DNA from: Bradyrhizobium arachidis
GTDB lineage: Bacteria > Pseudomonadota > Alphaproteobacteria > Rhizobiales > Xanthobacteraceae
Direction of reading: 5' to 3'
Assembly: GCF_024758505.1 (NCBI RefSeq)
Contig: NZ_CP077970.1
Location: 1 to 64,000 of the forward strand
DNA length: 64,000 bases
The notes beneath the pieces were generated by a model, which was given only the letters and a program-made list of their open reading frames with translations, did no database searches and had not been told where the DNA came from. Positions 28,033 to 36,225 of this stretch are shown in pieces. Made by a program: the position numbers and the translations under genes. Positions within the stretch are counted from its first letter, which is position 1, and each line of letters starts with the position of its first letter.

Positions 28033-29226
28033 ATGCAGAGCAAAGCTCAGATCGATCAGCTTTTGCGTCAGACCAGCGATGCCAAGGAGATCCCCGGCGT
28101 CGTCGCAATCGCCGCCACCGGCAAGGACGTGATCTATCAAGGCGCGTTTGGTAAACGTGACCTGTCCAAGCCCGACCCGATGACGACAGACAGTGTGTTC
28201 TGGATTGCGTCGATGACGAAGGCGGTCACCACCGCCGGCGCAATGCAGCTTGTCGAACAGGGCAAGCTCTCGCTCGACGAGCCGATCGGAAAGGTGTTGC
28301 CCGACATCGCCGCACCGCAGGTGCTCGAAGGTTTTGACGCCAAGGGCGAGCCGAAACTGCGACCAGCGAAAAAGCCGATCACGCTGCGCCAGCTCATGAC
28401 GCATACCGCCGGCTTCTGCTACAACGTGTGGAACGGCGACTTCGCGCAATATCTCGAGAAGACCGGAACTCCGGACATCTTTTCCTGCAAGAACATCGCG
28501 CTGAAGACGCCGATCATGTCAGATCCCGGCTCGCGCTGGGAGTACGGCACCAACATCGACTACGTCGGCAAGGCCGTCGAGGCCGTCAGCGGCAAGAAGC
28601 TCGACGCTTACCTGCGCGACCACATGTTCGCACCGCTCGGCATGAGCGACACCGCGTTCAAGATCACCGGCGACATGCGCAAGCGCCTCGTCGGCGTGCA
28701 CGCGCGCGGCGCGGACGGCCAGCTCGCCGCGATGCCGTTCGAGCTCGAGCAGAATCCGGAATTCCACATGGGTGGCGGCGGCCTCTATTCGACGGCCGGC
28801 GACTACATCAAGTTCACCCAGATGATCCTCAACAAGGGCCGCGGCAACGGCAACCAGGTGCTGAAGGCCGAGACCGTCGCCACGATGGGGCAGAACCACA
28901 TCGGCGATCTCGCCATGACCAAGATGACCACGGTCGCGCCGATGTACACCAACGACGTCGACCTCTATCCGGAGCAGGTGAAGAAGTGGGGCCTCAGCTT
29001 CATGATCAACACCGCCAAGACCGCGGAAGGCCGCAGCGCCGGCAGCCTCGCCTGGGCGGGCCTCGCCAACACCTATTTCTGGATCGACCCATCGCGCGAC
29101 GTCACCGGCGTGATCCTGATGCAGCTGTTGCCGTTCGTGGACGCGAAATGCCTGCAGGCTTTTGCGGGTTTCGAGCGCGGCGTCTATGCGGGGCTCGATG
29201 CCGGCAGCGGCCAGCGGGCGGCCTAA
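28033..29226 (+). CDS. Serine hydrolase, beta-lactamase/esterase family
   Basis: 397-aa protein of the class C beta-lactamase-like esterase superfamily. The SxxK nucleophile motif SMTKA gives Ser60 and Lys63, followed by the typical QLMTHTAGFCYNVWN and a YGTNIDYVGKAVEAVSGKKL segment with the second-motif Tyr. GGGGLYSTAGDYIKFTQMIL matches many family VIII esterases. No signal peptide is present, so a cytoplasmic esterase is likelier than a beta-lactamase. The ATG at 28033 has a strong GGAGG ribosome-binding site. An acyl-CoA synthetase follows 118 bp later on the same strand. Confidence 0.87.
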   Translation: MQSKAQIDQLLRQTSDAKEIPGVVAIAATGKDVIYQGAFGKRDLSKPDPMTTDSVFWIASMTKAVTTAGAMQLVEQGKLSLDEPIGKVLPDIAAPQVLEGFDAKGEPKLRPAKKPITLRQLMTHTAGFCYNVWNGDFAQYLEKTGTPDIFSCKNIALKTPIMSDPGSRWEYGTNIDYVGKAVEAVSGKKLDAYLRDHMFAPLGMSDTAFKITGDMRKRLVGVHARGADGQLAAMPFELEQNPEFHMGGGGLYSTAGDYIKFTQMILNKGRGNGNQVLKAETVATMGQNHIGDLAMTKMTTVAPMYTNDVDLYPEQVKKWGLSFMINTAKTAEGRSAGSLAWAGLANTYFWIDPSRDVTGVILMQLLPFVDAKCLQAFAGFERGVYAGLDAGSGQRAA

Positions 29227-29344
29227 CCCGTTAGTATGAGACGCGCCTCGTCGCGCGCGCCCGATACAACGGATACCCTCGTGCTCCGAAGGCAATCGCC
29301 TCCGGAGCACCAGGCAATAATCGACCGAGCGGGAGGACACGACC

Positions 29345-31039
29345 TTGGCAGACAAAGCCGACAGTTACGTTTGCGGCATCTCCGACACCCCGTTGCTCGG
29401 CGACACGATCGGGCGCAGCCTCGATCTGGCGGTGCGGCGCTGGGGTGGCCGCGAGGCGCTGGTCTCGCCCAGCCACGGTATCAGATGGACGTGGACCGAA
29501 TTTGCCGCGCGGGTCGACGCGCTCGCCGCGGGCTTTCTCGCGCTCGGGCTGGAGCCGGGGCAGCGGATCGGCATCTGGTCGCTCAACCGTCCCGAATGGA
29601 CGCTGACCCAGTTTGCCGCCGCCAAGGCCGGCCTGATCCTGGTGACGATTAACCCCGCCTATCGGCTGAGCGAACTCGAATTTGCGCTACACAAAGTCGG
29701 ATGCGCCGCCCTCGTCACCGCGACCGCGTTCAAGACCAGCAACTACATGGAGATGCTGAACACGCTGCTGCCCGAGCTTGCGACCTCAAAGCCAGGCCAG
29801 TTGCGCGCGGCAAAGCTGCCCAATTTGCGCATGGTGATCCAGATCGGCGGTCCCGCGTCATCAGGCGCGATCCCCTTCGACGAGGTCGCCGCGATGGGCG
29901 GCGCAGGACATCCCGAGCAGTTGGCCGCGCTCGGCGCCTCGCTCCAGTTCGACGATCCCGTCAACATCCAGTTCACCAGCGGCACCACGGGATCGCCGAA
30001 GGGCGTGACGCTGACCCACCACAACATCCTCAACAACGGCTATTTCGTCGGCCGCGCCATGCGTCTGACGGAAGCGGATCGCATCTGCATCCCGGTGCCG
30101 CTCTATCACTGCTTCGGCATGGTGATGGGCAACCTCGCCTCGGTGACGCTGGGCGCGACCATGGTCTATCCCGGTGAAGGCTTTGATCCGCTCACCACGC
30201 TGAAGACGATCCAGCAGGAGAAATGCACCGCGCTCTACGGCGTGCCGACCATGTTCATCGCCGAGCTCGATCATCCGGAGTTTTCGAGCTTCGATCTCAA
30301 GTCGCTGCGCACCGGCATCATGGCGGGCGCACCCTGCCCGATCGAGGTCATGAAGCGCGTCAACACCGAGATGAACATGCGCGAGGTGACGATCGCCTAT
30401 GGCATGACCGAGACGAGCCCTGTGAGTTTTCAAAGCGCGGTCGACGATCCCCTCGAACGCCGTGTCTCCACCGTCGGGCGCATCCATCCGCATGTCGAGG
30501 TCAAGGTCGTCGACCTCGACGGTAAGATCGTCAAGCGCGGCGAACGCGGCGAGCTCTGCACCCGGGGCTACAGCATCATGCTGGGCTATTGGGACGAGGC
30601 TTCGAAGACCGCCGACGTGCTCGACAAGAACGGCTGGATGCACACCGGCGATCTCGCCACCATCGACGCCGCCGGCTATTGCAACATCGTCGGCCGTATC
30701 AAGGACATGGTGATCCGCGGCGGCGAAAACCTCTATCCGCGCGAGATCGAGGAGTTCCTGTATCGCCATCCAAAGATCCAGGACGTGCAGATCTTTGGCG
30801 TCGCCGACCAGCGCTACGGCGAAGAACTCTGCGCCTGGATCAGGGTCCGCGCCGGCGAGACGCTGACGGCCGAAGAAGTGCGCGCCTTCTGCGAAGGGCA
30901 GATCGCCCACAACAAGATCCCGCGCTATGTCGAGTTCGTCGACGAATTCCCGATGACCGTGACCGGCAAGATCCAGAAGTTCTTGATGCGCGATGCGGTC
31001 GAGCAGCGGTTGGGGTTGAAGGCGGCGAAGACGGCGTGA
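29345..31039 (+). CDS. Fatty acyl-CoA synthetase (AMP-binding family)
   Basis: 564-aa adenylate-forming ligase, best matched to medium/long-chain fatty acyl-CoA synthetases, which activate acids to acyl-AMP and then acyl-CoA. Signature motifs: [18 protein letters not shown] (phosphate loop), [31 protein letters not shown] and [17 protein letters not shown] (hinge), and the C-terminal catalytic Lys in [13 protein letters not shown]. The start is an unusual TTG at 29345, supported by GGGAGGACACGACC upstream and by family alignment from [10 protein letters not shown]. Chain length specificity cannot be read from sequence. Repeat B copy 2 follows the stop. Confidence 0.92.
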   Translation: MADKADSYVCGISDTPLLGDTIGRSLDLAVRRWGGREALVSPSHGIRWTWTEFAARVDALAAGFLALGLEPGQRIGIWSLNRPEWTLTQFAAAKAGLILVTINPAYRLSELEFALHKVGCAALVTATAFKTSNYMEMLNTLLPELATSKPGQLRAAKLPNLRMVIQIGGPASSGAIPFDEVAAMGGAGHPEQLAALGASLQFDDPVNIQFTSGTTGSPKGVTLTHHNILNNGYFVGRAMRLTEADRICIPVPLYHCFGMVMGNLASVTLGATMVYPGEGFDPLTTLKTIQQEKCTALYGVPTMFIAELDHPEFSSFDLKSLRTGIMAGAPCPIEVMKRVNTEMNMREVTIAYGMTETSPVSFQSAVDDPLERRVSTVGRIHPHVEVKVVDLDGKIVKRGERGELCTRGYSIMLGYWDEASKTADVLDKNGWMHTGDLATIDAAGYCNIVGRIKDMVIRGGENLYPREIEEFLYRHPKIQDVQIFGVADQRYGEELCAWIRVRAGETLTAEEVRAFCEGQIAHNKIPRYVEFVDEFPMTVTGKIQKFLMRDAVEQRLGLKAAKTA

Positions 31040-31080
31040 CGCATTGGCATGGGACGGACGCGCTTGCCGCATCCTCCGAT

Positions 31081-31208
31081 GTCGTCCCGGCGCAGGCCGG
31101 GACCCATAGCCCCAGGGTAAAGTTTGGCGAAGATCGGTCGTTCGGGATTGGCACCGCGCGCACCCGATGGATTCCGCGGTATGAGTCCCGGCCTGCGCCG
31201 GGAGGACA
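31081..31208. repeat. Interspersed repeat B, copy 2 (inverted relative to copy 1)
   Basis: Ends GTCGTCCCGGCGCAGGCCGG and CCGGCCTGCGCCGGGAGGAC are inverted repeats. The interior order is CCCAGGGTAAAGTTTGGCGA then GATGGATTCCGCGGTATGAG, the reverse complement of the interior order in copy 1 at 24729-24857. It lies in the convergent gap between the acyl-CoA synthetase and the TauE/SafE gene. Confidence 0.8.
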
Positions 31209-31214
31209 CTGCAT

Positions 31215-32075
31215 TTACAGCCCGCTCGCCAGGCTCACCACAAAGCGGCTGCCGACGATGAGGAGATAGCAGCCGAACGCCGTCTCCAGCGTTCGCTTCG
31301 ACATCGCGTGCGCGGCCTTCACCCCGAGCGGGGCCGTCACGAGGCTCATCGGCATGACCAGGATGGCGCCGATCAGCGAGACGAAGCCGAGCGCGAACGG
31401 CCATTGCAGGGCTGCGACGGCGGGATAGCGTGTCGCCGCGGGCCAGCCGGCATAGACATAGCCGAGCGCGCCGGGAATCGAGATCAGCACCGCGAGCGCG
31501 GACGAGGTCGCAACCGCCTGATGGATCGGCCGCCCGTAGAAGGTCATCAGGAGATTCGAGAACAACCCGCCGCCGATGCCCATCAGCGTCGAGAGGATGC
31601 CGACGCAGAAGCCGTAGGCGCGCATCAGCGGACCCTGTGGCAGGTCGTTGCCGAGCTTCCAGGTGTCGCGCGCGAAGATGAGGCGTATTGCAGCGGACCA
31701 GGCGACGCAGACGAACACGAGCTTGAACAGCCGCTCCGGCGCGTAGCGCGCGACGACGCTGCCGGCGATGACGCCGATCGCGATCGGCAGCCACCAGACC
31801 TTGAGGATCTCCATATCAACAGCGCCGCGCTTGTAATGCGCCTGGAACGAACGGATCGAGGTCGGGATGATGATCGCGAGCGACGTGCCGATGCAGAGCG
31901 GCATCCGCACGTCGAGCGGGACGCCGGCGACGCGAAAACATTCGTAGAGTACCGGTACGAGAATCGCGCCGCCGCCGATACCGAATACGCCGGCGAGGAA
32001 TCCGGACAACGCACCGACACCGACGAGCAGCAGCGCCAGTTCGACAACGTCCCGAAGTGGAAGACCTGCGATCAC
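31215..32075 (-). CDS. TauE/SafE family permease
   Basis: About 286-aa inner-membrane protein of the sulfite exporter TauE/SafE family, with roughly eight membrane segments. The two hallmark Gly-rich repeats are FLAGVFGIGGGAILVPVLYE and STLMGIGGGLFSNLLMTFYG, and ATSSALAVLISIPGALGYVY matches the family's core helix. Substrates in the family are sulfite, sulfonates or organic anions; none is indicated here. The start is uncertain. GTG at 32075 gives a normal length; the open frame continues to 32237, but that extension is Arg-rich and unlike the family. Confidence 0.85.
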   Translation of the reverse strand: MIAGLPLRDVVELALLLVGVGALSGFLAGVFGIGGGAILVPVLYECFRVAGVPLDVRMPLCIGTSLAIIIPTSIRSFQAHYKRGAVDMEILKVWWLPIAIGVIAGSVVARYAPERLFKLVFVCVAWSAAIRLIFARDTWKLGNDLPQGPLMRAYGFCVGILSTLMGIGGGLFSNLLMTFYGRPIHQAVATSSALAVLISIPGALGYVYAGWPAATRYPAVAALQWPFALGFVSLIGAILVMPMSLVTAPLGVKAAHAMSKRTLETAFGCYLLIVGSRFVVSLASGL

Positions 32076-32574
32076 GCGAAAGATTGCCCCGTGCGTGCGG
32101 CGACGGTTGTCCCGCCTGTTCTGGCGAGCTCTAGGCGATCTTGCCGTCGCGGTCGACGCGCCGGACCGCATGGCTGAGGTGGAATGCGTCGGTCGCATAT
32201 CCACGGAGACCGCGTCCGATGGGCTCGCGCAATGCACTTGAGCGCCGAATCGCCGACCAGCGTTCGGCGCTGATGCGGGTGATCCGTCATTGAACGTACC
32301 GGACGGTTTAGAGCCGTTCCATGAAGCATTTCAAATCGGTGCGGCAACGCATCAGAAGGAGCGGTTCATGATTCATTGTTATGCTGCCACTATGAGGCTC
32401 TGGTATACCAAGCCCCTGATGATCCTTGTTTCATCATCGTTCAAGAGCTGAACAGCCGTTCGGTTTATCGCGATTTGGTGATTGCACGGATAGATTCGAC
32501 TCCGTAAATAGGGCCGACCTTTCGCGATCCCCGCGCGCCCTATGCTGGGCCGCAATAAAACATCAAAGTCGCCC
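32076..32574. other. Upstream region of the sdh operon
   Basis: About 500 bp (340 bp if the longer TauE start is used) between the divergent TauE/SafE and sdhC genes. The middle, roughly 32300-32500, is visibly less GC-rich than the flanks. It holds a candidate 27-codon ORF at 32368-32451 and presumably the sdh promoter, but I cannot assign -35/-10 boxes. No tRNA or repeat copy is seen. Confidence 0.45.
32368..32451 (+). CDS. Candidate 27-residue leader or small ORF upstream of sdhC
   Basis: Short frame starting ATG at 32368 with AAGGAG six bases upstream, one of the best ribosome-binding sites in the window. The product begins MIHCYAATMRLWYTKPLMIL and ends in a Ser-rich SSSFKS tail. It lies 124 bp before sdhC in an AT-richer patch. 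It may encode a leader peptide or small membrane peptide, or be chance; no homologue is known to me. Confidence 0.35.
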   Translation: MIHCYAATMRLWYTKPLMILVSSSFKS

Positions 32575-32970
32575 ATGACCGCACGGATCGAACGACCGCT
32601 CTCACCCCACCTGCAAACATACCGCTGGACGCTGACGATGGCGCTGTCGATCGTCCATCGCGCCACCGGCATCGCGCTCTATTTTGGAACGCTTCTGCTG
32701 GCCTGGTGGCTGATTGCGGCCGCGTCGGGTCCGGCGGCCTATTCCCATGTGCAGGCGTTCACCGGCAGCTTCCTCGGCCGCCTCATCCTGTTCGGCTACA
32801 CTTGGGCGTTGATGCACCACATGCTCAGCGGCATCAGGCATTTCGTCTGGGATCTCGGCTACGGCTTCAAGGCCAATGAGCGCGAGGCGCTGACCTGGGG
32901 CGCGCTGATCGGCGGCATCGCGCTGACCGTGCTGATCTGGATCATCTTCGCGATCGGAGTCGGACGATGA
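32575..32970 (+). CDS. sdhC: Succinate dehydrogenase cytochrome b556 subunit
   Basis: Membrane anchor of complex II, holding heme b and part of the quinone site together with SdhD. The 131-aa protein has the family start RPLSPHLQTYRWTLTMALSI, followed by VHRATGIALYFGTLLLAWWL (quinone-site Ser/Arg/His region) and the heme-ligand helix LMHHMLSGIRHFVWDLGYG. Three membrane segments are evident. The ATG at 32575 is chosen because family proteins begin here; the frame's upstream ATG at 32542 adds an unconserved stretch. Its stop overlaps the sdhD start by 4 bp (ATGA). Confidence 0.95.
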   Translation: MTARIERPLSPHLQTYRWTLTMALSIVHRATGIALYFGTLLLAWWLIAAASGPAAYSHVQAFTGSFLGRLILFGYTWALMHHMLSGIRHFVWDLGYGFKANEREALTWGALIGGIALTVLIWIIFAIGVGR

Positions 32971-33371
32971 ACGCGCCCGACACGCCCAAGCGCAGCATGC
33001 GCACCCCGCTCGGCCGCGTCCGCAATCTCGGCGCCGCCCATTCCGGCACGTCCGACTTCTGGCGCCAGCGCCTCACCGGCGTCGCCATGACGCTCTTGAT
33101 GATCCCGGTGCTGGTCGTGATCATGATGCTGCTCAGCAGCAACCAGGCCGGAGCCAAAGTGATCCTCGGCTCGCTGCCGATCGCGGTGATCATGCTGCTC
33201 TTCATCTTCGCCAGCGCCTGGCACATGAAGATCGGCATGCAGGTGGTGATCGAGGACTACGTCCATAACGAGAAGCTGAAGCTCGTCTCGGTCATGCTCA
33301 ACAACTTCTTCGTGATCGCGGTGGCGCTTGCCTCGACCTACGCGATTCTCAAACTTTCATCGGGAGTCTAG
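32967..33371 (+). CDS. sdhD: Succinate dehydrogenase membrane anchor subunit
   Basis: 134-aa second membrane anchor of complex II. The family segment GAAHSGTSDFWRQRLTGVAM precedes three membrane helices (LLMIPVLVVIMMLLSS; SLPIAVIMLLFIFASAWHMK; NNFFVIAVALASTYAILKL). WHMKIGMQVVIEDYVHNEKL carries the expected His (heme ligand region) and the Asp-Tyr of the quinone pocket. The start overlaps sdhC, and sdhA follows after only 3 bp, so translation is probably coupled across the operon. Confidence 0.94.
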   Translation: MNAPDTPKRSMRTPLGRVRNLGAAHSGTSDFWRQRLTGVAMTLLMIPVLVVIMMLLSSNQAGAKVILGSLPIAVIMLLFIFASAWHMKIGMQVVIEDYVHNEKLKLVSVMLNNFFVIAVALASTYAILKLSSGV

Positions 33372-33374
33372 CCC

Positions 33375-35210
33375 ATGGCCGGCGGTGCAAATGGCAAGGG
33401 AAACGGCGCTCCTGCCACGAATGGCAAGGCCTATCCGATCGAGGACCACACCTATGACGTCGTGGTGGTCGGCGCCGGCGGCGCGGGCCTGCGCGCCGTG
33501 GTCGGCTGCAGCGAAGCCGGCCTGCGCACCGCCTGTATCACAAAAGTCTTCCCGACCCGCTCGCACACCGTAGCCGCGCAAGGCGGCATCTCGGCCGCGC
33601 TCGGCAACATGCACAAGGACGACTGGCGCTGGCACATGTACGACACCGTGAAGGGGTCGGACTGGCTCGGCGACCAGGACGCGATCGAATACATGGTGCG
33701 CAACGCGCCCGAAGCCGTCTACGAGCTCGAGCATTGGGGCGTGCCGTTCTCGCGCACCGAGGACGGCAAGATCTACCAGCGCCCGTTCGGCGGCATGACC
33801 ACGGAGTTCGGCAAGAGCCAGGCCCAGCGCACCTGCGCCGCCGCCGACCGCACCGGTCACGCGATGCTGCACACGATGTACGGCCAGTCGCTGCGCCATG
33901 CGGCCGAGTTCTTCATCGAGTTCTTCGCCATCGACCTGATCATGGACGACCAGGGCGCCTGCCGCGGCGTCATCGCGCTCAAGCTGGACGACGGAACGCT
34001 GCATCGCTTCCGCGCCCAGACCACGATTCTGGCGACCGGCGGCTATGGCCGCGCCTATGCCTCCTGCACCTCGGCCCATACCTGCACCGGCGACGGCGGC
34101 GGCATGGTGCTGCGCGCAGGGCTCCCGCTCCAGGACATGGAGTTCGTGCAATTCCACCCGACCGGCATCTACGGCTCGGGCTGCCTCGTCACCGAAGGTG
34201 CACGCGGCGAGGGCGGCTATCTCGTCAACTCCGAGGGCGAGCGTTTCATGGAGCGCTACGCACCTTCTGCGAAGGATCTGGCCTCGCGCGACGTCGTCTC
34301 GCGCGCGATGACCATCGAGATCCGCGAGGGCCGCGGCGTCGGCAAGAAGAAGGACCACATCTTCCTGCATCTCGACCACCTCGATCCCAAGGTGCTGCAA
34401 GAGCGGCTGCCGGGCATCTCCGAATCCGCAAAGATCTTCGCCAATGTCGACGTGACGCGCGAGCCGATCCCGATCGTGCCGACCGTGCACTACAACATGG
34501 GCGGCATCCCGACGAACTATCACGGCGAAGTGCTGACCAAGAGGGACGGCGACGACAACGCCATCATCCCCGGCCTGATGGCGCTCGGCGAAGCGGCCTG
34601 CGTCTCCGTGCACGGTGCCAATCGCCTCGGCTCCAACTCGCTGATCGACCTCGTGGTGTTCGGCCGCGCCGCGGCGCTGCGCTGCGCCGAGAAGCTCACC
34701 GCTAACGGCAAGCAGCCGGAGCTGCCGACCGACTCGGCCGAGAAGGCGCTCGGCCGGCTCGACCATTATCGCTACGCCTCCGGCGGCACGCCGACCGCAA
34801 AGCTGCGCGAAGGCATGCAGCATGTGATGCAGAACAATTGCGCGGTGTTCCGCACCGGCGACGTCCTGAGCGAAGGCCAGAACCTGATCCAGAAGGTCCA
34901 TGGCGGCATCACCGATATCGCCGTGTCCGACCGTTCTCTGGTGTGGAATTCCGACCTGATCGAGACGCTGGAGTTCGACAATCTGATCTCGCAGGCGGTG
35001 GTGACCATGAACTCGGCCGCCAACCGCACCGAAAGCCGCGGCGCGCATGCGCGCGAGGATTTTGCCGACCGCGACGACAAGAACTGGATGAAGCACACGC
35101 TCGCCTGGATCGACGAGGCCGGCAAGGTCGCGATCGAGTACCGCCCGGTGCACAACTACACCATGACCAACGACGTGCAGTATATCCCGCCCAAAGCTCG
35201 CGTTTACTAA
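33375..35210 (+). CDS. sdhA: Succinate dehydrogenase flavoprotein subunit
   Basis: Catalytic subunit that oxidises succinate to fumarate with covalently bound FAD. The 611-aa protein shows the FAD-binding [20 protein letters not shown], then [16 protein letters not shown], where His64 is the covalent FAD attachment site, then [20 protein letters not shown] and [14 protein letters not shown] at the active site, and [19 protein letters not shown]. An N-terminal Gly/Asn-rich tail of about 25 residues is a normal variable region. It ends with the conserved PKARVY. ATG 33375 lies 3 bp after sdhD. Confidence 0.97.
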   Translation: MAGGANGKGNGAPATNGKAYPIEDHTYDVVVVGAGGAGLRAVVGCSEAGLRTACITKVFPTRSHTVAAQGGISAALGNMHKDDWRWHMYDTVKGSDWLGDQDAIEYMVRNAPEAVYELEHWGVPFSRTEDGKIYQRPFGGMTTEFGKSQAQRTCAAADRTGHAMLHTMYGQSLRHAAEFFIEFFAIDLIMDDQGACRGVIALKLDDGTLHRFRAQTTILATGGYGRAYASCTSAHTCTGDGGGMVLRAGLPLQDMEFVQFHPTGIYGSGCLVTEGARGEGGYLVNSEGERFMERYAPSAKDLASRDVVSRAMTIEIREGRGVGKKKDHIFLHLDHLDPKVLQERLPGISESAKIFANVDVTREPIPIVPTVHYNMGGIPTNYHGEVLTKRDGDDNAIIPGLMALGEAACVSVHGANRLGSNSLIDLVVFGRAAALRCAEKLTANGKQPELPTDSAEKALGRLDHYRYASGGTPTAKLREGMQHVMQNNCAVFRTGDVLSEGQNLIQKVHGGITDIAVSDRSLVWNSDLIETLEFDNLISQAVVTMNSAANRTESRGAHAREDFADRDDKNWMKHTLAWIDEAGKVAIEYRPVHNYTMTNDVQYIPPKARVY

Positions 35211-35252
35211 ATCGACGCGCGTGTACTAAGCGAAAGCGAAGGCCTTATCGAA

Positions 35253-36035
35253 ATGGTTGAATTCGCACTTCCGAAGAATTCCAAGATCACCGGCGGCAAG
35301 ACCTGGCCGAAGCCGGCCGGCGCGACCGAGCTTCGCGAATTCCGCGTCTATCGCTGGAATCCGGACGACGGCAAGAATCCGAGCGTCGACACCTACTACG
35401 TCGACACCCACGATTGCGGGCCGATGGTGCTGGACGGCCTGATCTGGATCAAGAACCACATCGACCCGACGCTGACCTTCCGCCGCTCCTGCCGCGAAGG
35501 CGTCTGCGGCTCCTGCGCCATGAACATCGACGGCCAGAACACGCTGGCCTGCACCCGCTCGATGCACGACGTGAAGGATGGCGCGGTGAAGATCAACCCG
35601 CTGCCGCACCAGCCCGTCGTGAAGGACCTGGTGCCCGACCTCACCAATTTCTATGCGCAGTACGCCTCGGTCGAACCGTGGCTGAAGACGACCTCGCCGA
35701 CGCCGCAGAAGGAATGGCGGCAGAGCCATGAGGACCGCGAGAAGCTCGACGGTCTCTACGAGTGCATCCTGTGCGCCTGCTGCTCGACGTCCTGCCCGAG
35801 CTATTGGTGGAACAGCGACCGCTATCTCGGACCCGCCGCCCTGCTCCAGGCCAACCGCTGGGTCTCTGATTCGCGCGACGAAGCCACCGGCGAACGGCTC
35901 GACAATCTCGAGGATCCGTTCCGGCTTTATCGCTGCCACACCATCATGAACTGCGCCAAGGCTTGTCCGAAGGGACTGAACCCGGCCGAGGCCATCGCCG
36001 AGCTCAAGCTCAAGATGGTCGAGCGGCAGGTTTAA
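35253..36035 (+). CDS. sdhB: Succinate dehydrogenase iron-sulfur subunit
   Basis: Electron-transfer subunit of complex II carrying [2Fe-2S], [4Fe-4S] and [3Fe-4S] clusters. The N-terminal ferredoxin domain has [20 protein letters not shown], followed by Cys. The C-terminal domain has [17 protein letters not shown] and [17 protein letters not shown], covering the other two clusters. At 260 aa it is the usual length. It lies 42 bp after sdhA, and that gap contains an imperfect copy of the sdhA 3' end. A 9-bp-stem hairpin follows 20 bp after the stop. Confidence 0.96.
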   Translation: MVEFALPKNSKITGGKTWPKPAGATELREFRVYRWNPDDGKNPSVDTYYVDTHDCGPMVLDGLIWIKNHIDPTLTFRRSCREGVCGSCAMNIDGQNTLACTRSMHDVKDGAVKINPLPHQPVVKDLVPDLTNFYAQYASVEPWLKTTSPTPQKEWRQSHEDREKLDGLYECILCACCSTSCPSYWWNSDRYLGPAALLQANRWVSDSRDEATGERLDNLEDPFRLYRCHTIMNCAKACPKGLNPAEAIAELKLKMVERQV

Positions 36036-36054
36036 GCAAAGTTTTAGGGATCAC

Positions 36055-36075
36055 TCCCGGCGAGAATCGCCGGGA
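36055..36075. terminator. Hairpin after sdhB
   Basis: Perfect 9-bp stem TCCCGGCGA/TCGCCGGGA around loop GAA, 20 bp after the sdhB stop. There is no T-tract; it may mark the 3' end of the sdhCDAB transcript. Confidence 0.5.
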
Positions 36076-36225
36076 AGCACCCCACTACCTGCAATAGATT
36101 GTGGCAAAATTTGCTACCGACCCGCCCTGGCGGGCAGATGGAAGCATTGCGGTGGTTCCGACCACAAGCTGCTTCCTTCCGACCGGGAGTTTCAAGTAAG
36201 ATTCGCTCCGGGACAGGAGCGGAAT

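Noticed and set aside
32379..32672. 97-codon minus-strand frame upstream of and overlapping sdhC
   Set aside because: No ribosome-binding site and it overlaps the sdhC coding start; composition not protein-like.
33357..35153. 598-codon open frame antisense to sdhA
   Set aside because: Covers the well-supported sdhA gene in the opposite strand; low-complexity His/Arg/Asp composition typical of shadows.
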